In this document: in pieces, positions 13,607 through 15,111 of the stretch
Position numbering within the stretch: position 1 is the first letter of the stretch
How the letters are laid out: each line of letters starts with the position of its first letter
NCBI GenBank assembly: GCA_005882155.1
Contig: VBCQ01000321.1
Coordinates: forward strand, 1-15,111
Source of the DNA: Betaproteobacteria bacterium
GTDB lineage: Bacteria; Pseudomonadota; Gammaproteobacteria; Burkholderiales; Burkholderiaceae_C
DNA: 15,111 bases
Direction of reading: 5' to 3'
Position numbers and translations under genes: made by a program
The notes under the pieces: model-generated
Seen by the model: only the letters and a program-made list of their open reading frames with translations
Database searches by the model: none
Told to the model about the DNA's origin: nothing

Positions 13607-14281
13607 ATGGTCTTCAAGGACATTCCTGCGAACGCTCGCCCGCGCGAGAAATTGCTCGCGCTCGGCGCCGCGTCGCTGGCCGACGCCGAGCTCGTCGCGC
13701 TGCTCTTGCGCACCGGCCTGAAAGGCACGTCGGTGCTGCAGCTCGCGCAGCAGATGCTCGACAGCTTCAAAGGCTTGGCCGGTTTGCTGCAAGCGGTTCC
13801 AGCTGACCTCAAACGCATCAAAGGGCTCGGCCCGGCCAAGCGCGCCGAGATCGCGGCGGTGATGGAACTGGCCCGCCGATCGCTGGTGCAGCAGCTCGCG
13901 AGCGGCCCCGTGTTCGGCTCGCCGCAACAGGTCAAGGACTACCTGCGAATGCAGCTCGCCCACCTCGGCCACGAAGTGTTCGCGGTGATGTTCCTCGACG
14001 CGCAGCATCGCCTGCTCAAGCTCGAGGAAATGTTCCGCGGCACGCTGACCCAAACGAGCGTCTACCCGCGCGAAGTCGTCAAGCGCGCGATCGAGTTGCG
14101 CGCCGGCGCGGTGATCCTCGCGCACAACCATCCATCGGGCGTGGCCGAGCCGTCGCACGCCGACGAGTTCCTGACGCGAACGCTGAAGAGCGCGCTGCAA
14201 CTCGTCGACGTGCCCGTCCTCGACCATCTGATCGTCGGTCAGACCGAGGTCGCTTCGTTCGCCGAGCGAGGGCTGCTGTGA
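13607..14281 (+). CDS. radC: RadC family JAB/MPN-domain protein
   Basis: The 224-residue, full-length protein has an N-terminal helix-hairpin-helix part (PADLKRIKGLGPAKRAEI, about 65-82) and a C-terminal JAMM/MPN metalloprotease-like domain. The zinc motif is complete: H173-N-H175-P-S-G, then S183 and D186 (HxHx7SxxD). RadC was once called a DNA repair protein, but its biochemical role is not established. A conserved site for DNA or protein processing is likely from the intact JAMM residues. It starts at the ATG at 13607 with a weak ribosome site and overlaps the Smr gene by four bases. Confidence 0.94.
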   Translation: MVFKDIPANARPREKLLALGAASLADAELVALLLRTGLKGTSVLQLAQQMLDSFKGLAGLLQAVPADLKRIKGLGPAKRAEIAAVMELARRSLVQQLASGPVFGSPQQVKDYLRMQLAHLGHEVFAVMFLDAQHRLLKLEEMFRGTLTQTSVYPREVVKRAIELRAGAVILAHNHPSGVAEPSHADEFLTRTLKSALQLVDVPVLDHLIVGQTEVASFAERGLL

Positions 14282-14922
14282 ATGCCAAGATCCGCAGCCT
14301 GCAAGACTTGAGCGCACTGAAGCAGTCGCTGGCCGACGCGGCTGCGCTCGCCGCCCAGCGCGATGCGCACTCGCGTGAGCGCAGCGCGCGCGACAAGCGC
14401 GAGCGCGATCTGTTCGCCCACACCGTCGGCCCGGTCGCGCCGCTGCGCCAGCGTGCGCGCGCGGTCATCGAGCGCGCGCGCGCGAGCCCCGTGCCGCGCC
14501 AGCGCGAGCGCGACGAAGCGGCGGTGCTGCGCGAAGCGATCTCCGACGAGTTCGACGTCGAGACGCTGCTCGAGACCGACGATGCGCTGTCGTATCGTCG
14601 CCGCGGCATCGGGCCCGAAGTCGTACGCAAGCTGCGTCGCGGCGTCTGGGCGATCCAGGGTCAGCTCGACTTGCACGGTCTGCGCCGCGACGAGGCACGC
14701 GAGCGGCTCGGCGCATTCTTGCGCGACGCCGATCGGCACGGCCTGCGCTGCGTTCGTGTGATCCACGGCAAGGGCCACGGCTCGCCGGGGCGCGAGCCGG
14801 TGCTCAAAGCAAAAGTGAAAAGCTGGCTCGCGCAGAAGAGCGAGGTCATTGCCTTCACCCAAGCACGCGCGGCCGACGGCGGGCATGGCGCACTGCTGGT
14901 ACTGCTGCGGCCGGCGCCGTAG
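14278..14922 (+). CDS. Smr-domain protein
   Basis: The 214-residue protein has a charged, helical N-terminal half rich in Arg/Glu/Ala (residues 1-85), then a C-terminal Smr (small MutS-related) domain from about 125. Its marks are LDLHGLRRDEAR (130-141), VIHGKGHGS (161-169) and GGHGALLVLL (201-210). Smr domains are often nicking endonucleases or nucleic acid binders; standalone versions such as YdaL/YfcN and SmrB act on DNA or on stalled ribosomes. The GTG start overlaps the radC stop (GTGA), which implies coupled translation. Which nucleic acid it acts on cannot be told. Confidence 0.9.
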   Translation: MNAKIRSLQDLSALKQSLADAAALAAQRDAHSRERSARDKRERDLFAHTVGPVAPLRQRARAVIERARASPVPRQRERDEAAVLREAISDEFDVETLLETDDALSYRRRGIGPEVVRKLRRGVWAIQGQLDLHGLRRDEARERLGAFLRDADRHGLRCVRVIHGKGHGSPGREPVLKAKVKSWLAQKSEVIAFTQARAADGGHGALLVLLRPAP

Positions 14923-14978
14923 CAGCATGTCGAAAGATCATTTCATTCAACGCAGAGGCGCAGCATTTCAACAGCCGT

Positions 14979-15111
14979 CTAACCCAAGCGCTCGATCATC
15001 TCCACCAGCACGTCGAAGTCGACCGGCTTGACGAGGTGCCGGTCGAAGCCCGCTTCGGCGGCGGCGAGCTTGTCGCTTTCCTGGCCGTAACCGGTCATCG
15101 CGATCAGTCGG
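14979..15111 (-). CDS. Response-regulator receiver domain, C-terminal end (partial)
   Basis: The minus strand enters from the right edge and encodes the last 44 residues of a receiver (REC) domain. They start with RLIAMTGYGQ, where the Thr matches the conserved switch Ser/Thr. They continue through AEAGFDRHLVKPVD, with the invariant Lys, and end LVEMIERLG before a TAG. The sequence style (TGYGQ...EAGFD.HLVKPVD) is typical of receiver domains fused to hybrid histidine kinases. The domain ends the protein, so it is a C-terminal receiver or a stand-alone one. The phospho-acceptor Asp lies outside the window. Confidence 0.88.
   Translation of the reverse strand, partial: RLIAMTGYGQESDKLAAAEAGFDRHLVKPVDFDVLVEMIERLG

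Overview
The window looks like chromosomal DNA of a high-GC betaproteobacterium, most likely a Burkholderiales member. This rests on base composition, the style of the proteins, the conserved fkpB-ispH pair next to radC, the serS to tRNA-Ser arrangement, and a secreted protein of the kind usually found with PEP-CTERM/exosortase systems. No transposase, phage gene or CRISPR array is visible. All assignments come from reading the sequence; no database search was possible.

Left part (1-3020). A secreted protein runs off the left edge on the minus strand. Two sigma-54-type promoter matches lie upstream of it in a 414-base gap that holds no gene. Next comes a translationally coupled minus-strand pair, a FeeM-type N-acyl amino acid synthase followed by a ThiF/E1-like adenylyltransferase. 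A candidate promoter and a near-perfect palindrome lie upstream of the pair. A rho-independent terminator closes the tRNA-Ser unit before it.

Middle part (3024-12136). serS and tRNA-Ser(CGA) share the minus strand. Bacterioferritin (bfr) and its ferredoxin (bfd) are transcribed away from a divergent control region that carries a 25-base inverted repeat resembling a Fur operator. On the other side of that operator, on the plus strand, lies a tight five-gene set: a di-haem MauG/CCP-type lipoprotein, an outer-membrane porin with a coiled coil, a Sec-exported FMN-binding protein, a compact ApbE flavin transferase with no export signal, and a four-helix membrane protein with paired histidines. A second operator sharing 12 identical bases with the first stands before feoA, feoB and a small Cys-rich membrane protein. 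I read the block as one iron-responsive locus: iron storage and release on one side, and on the other an envelope flavin/haem electron-transfer set next to ferrous iron import. A plausible but unproven job for the five-gene set is reducing ferric iron in the envelope and supplying Fe(II) to FeoB.

Right part (12128-15111). ispH and an FKBP-type isomerase are coupled on the minus strand. radC and an Smr-domain gene overlap on the plus strand. The C-terminal end of a response-regulator receiver domain enters from the right edge on the minus strand.
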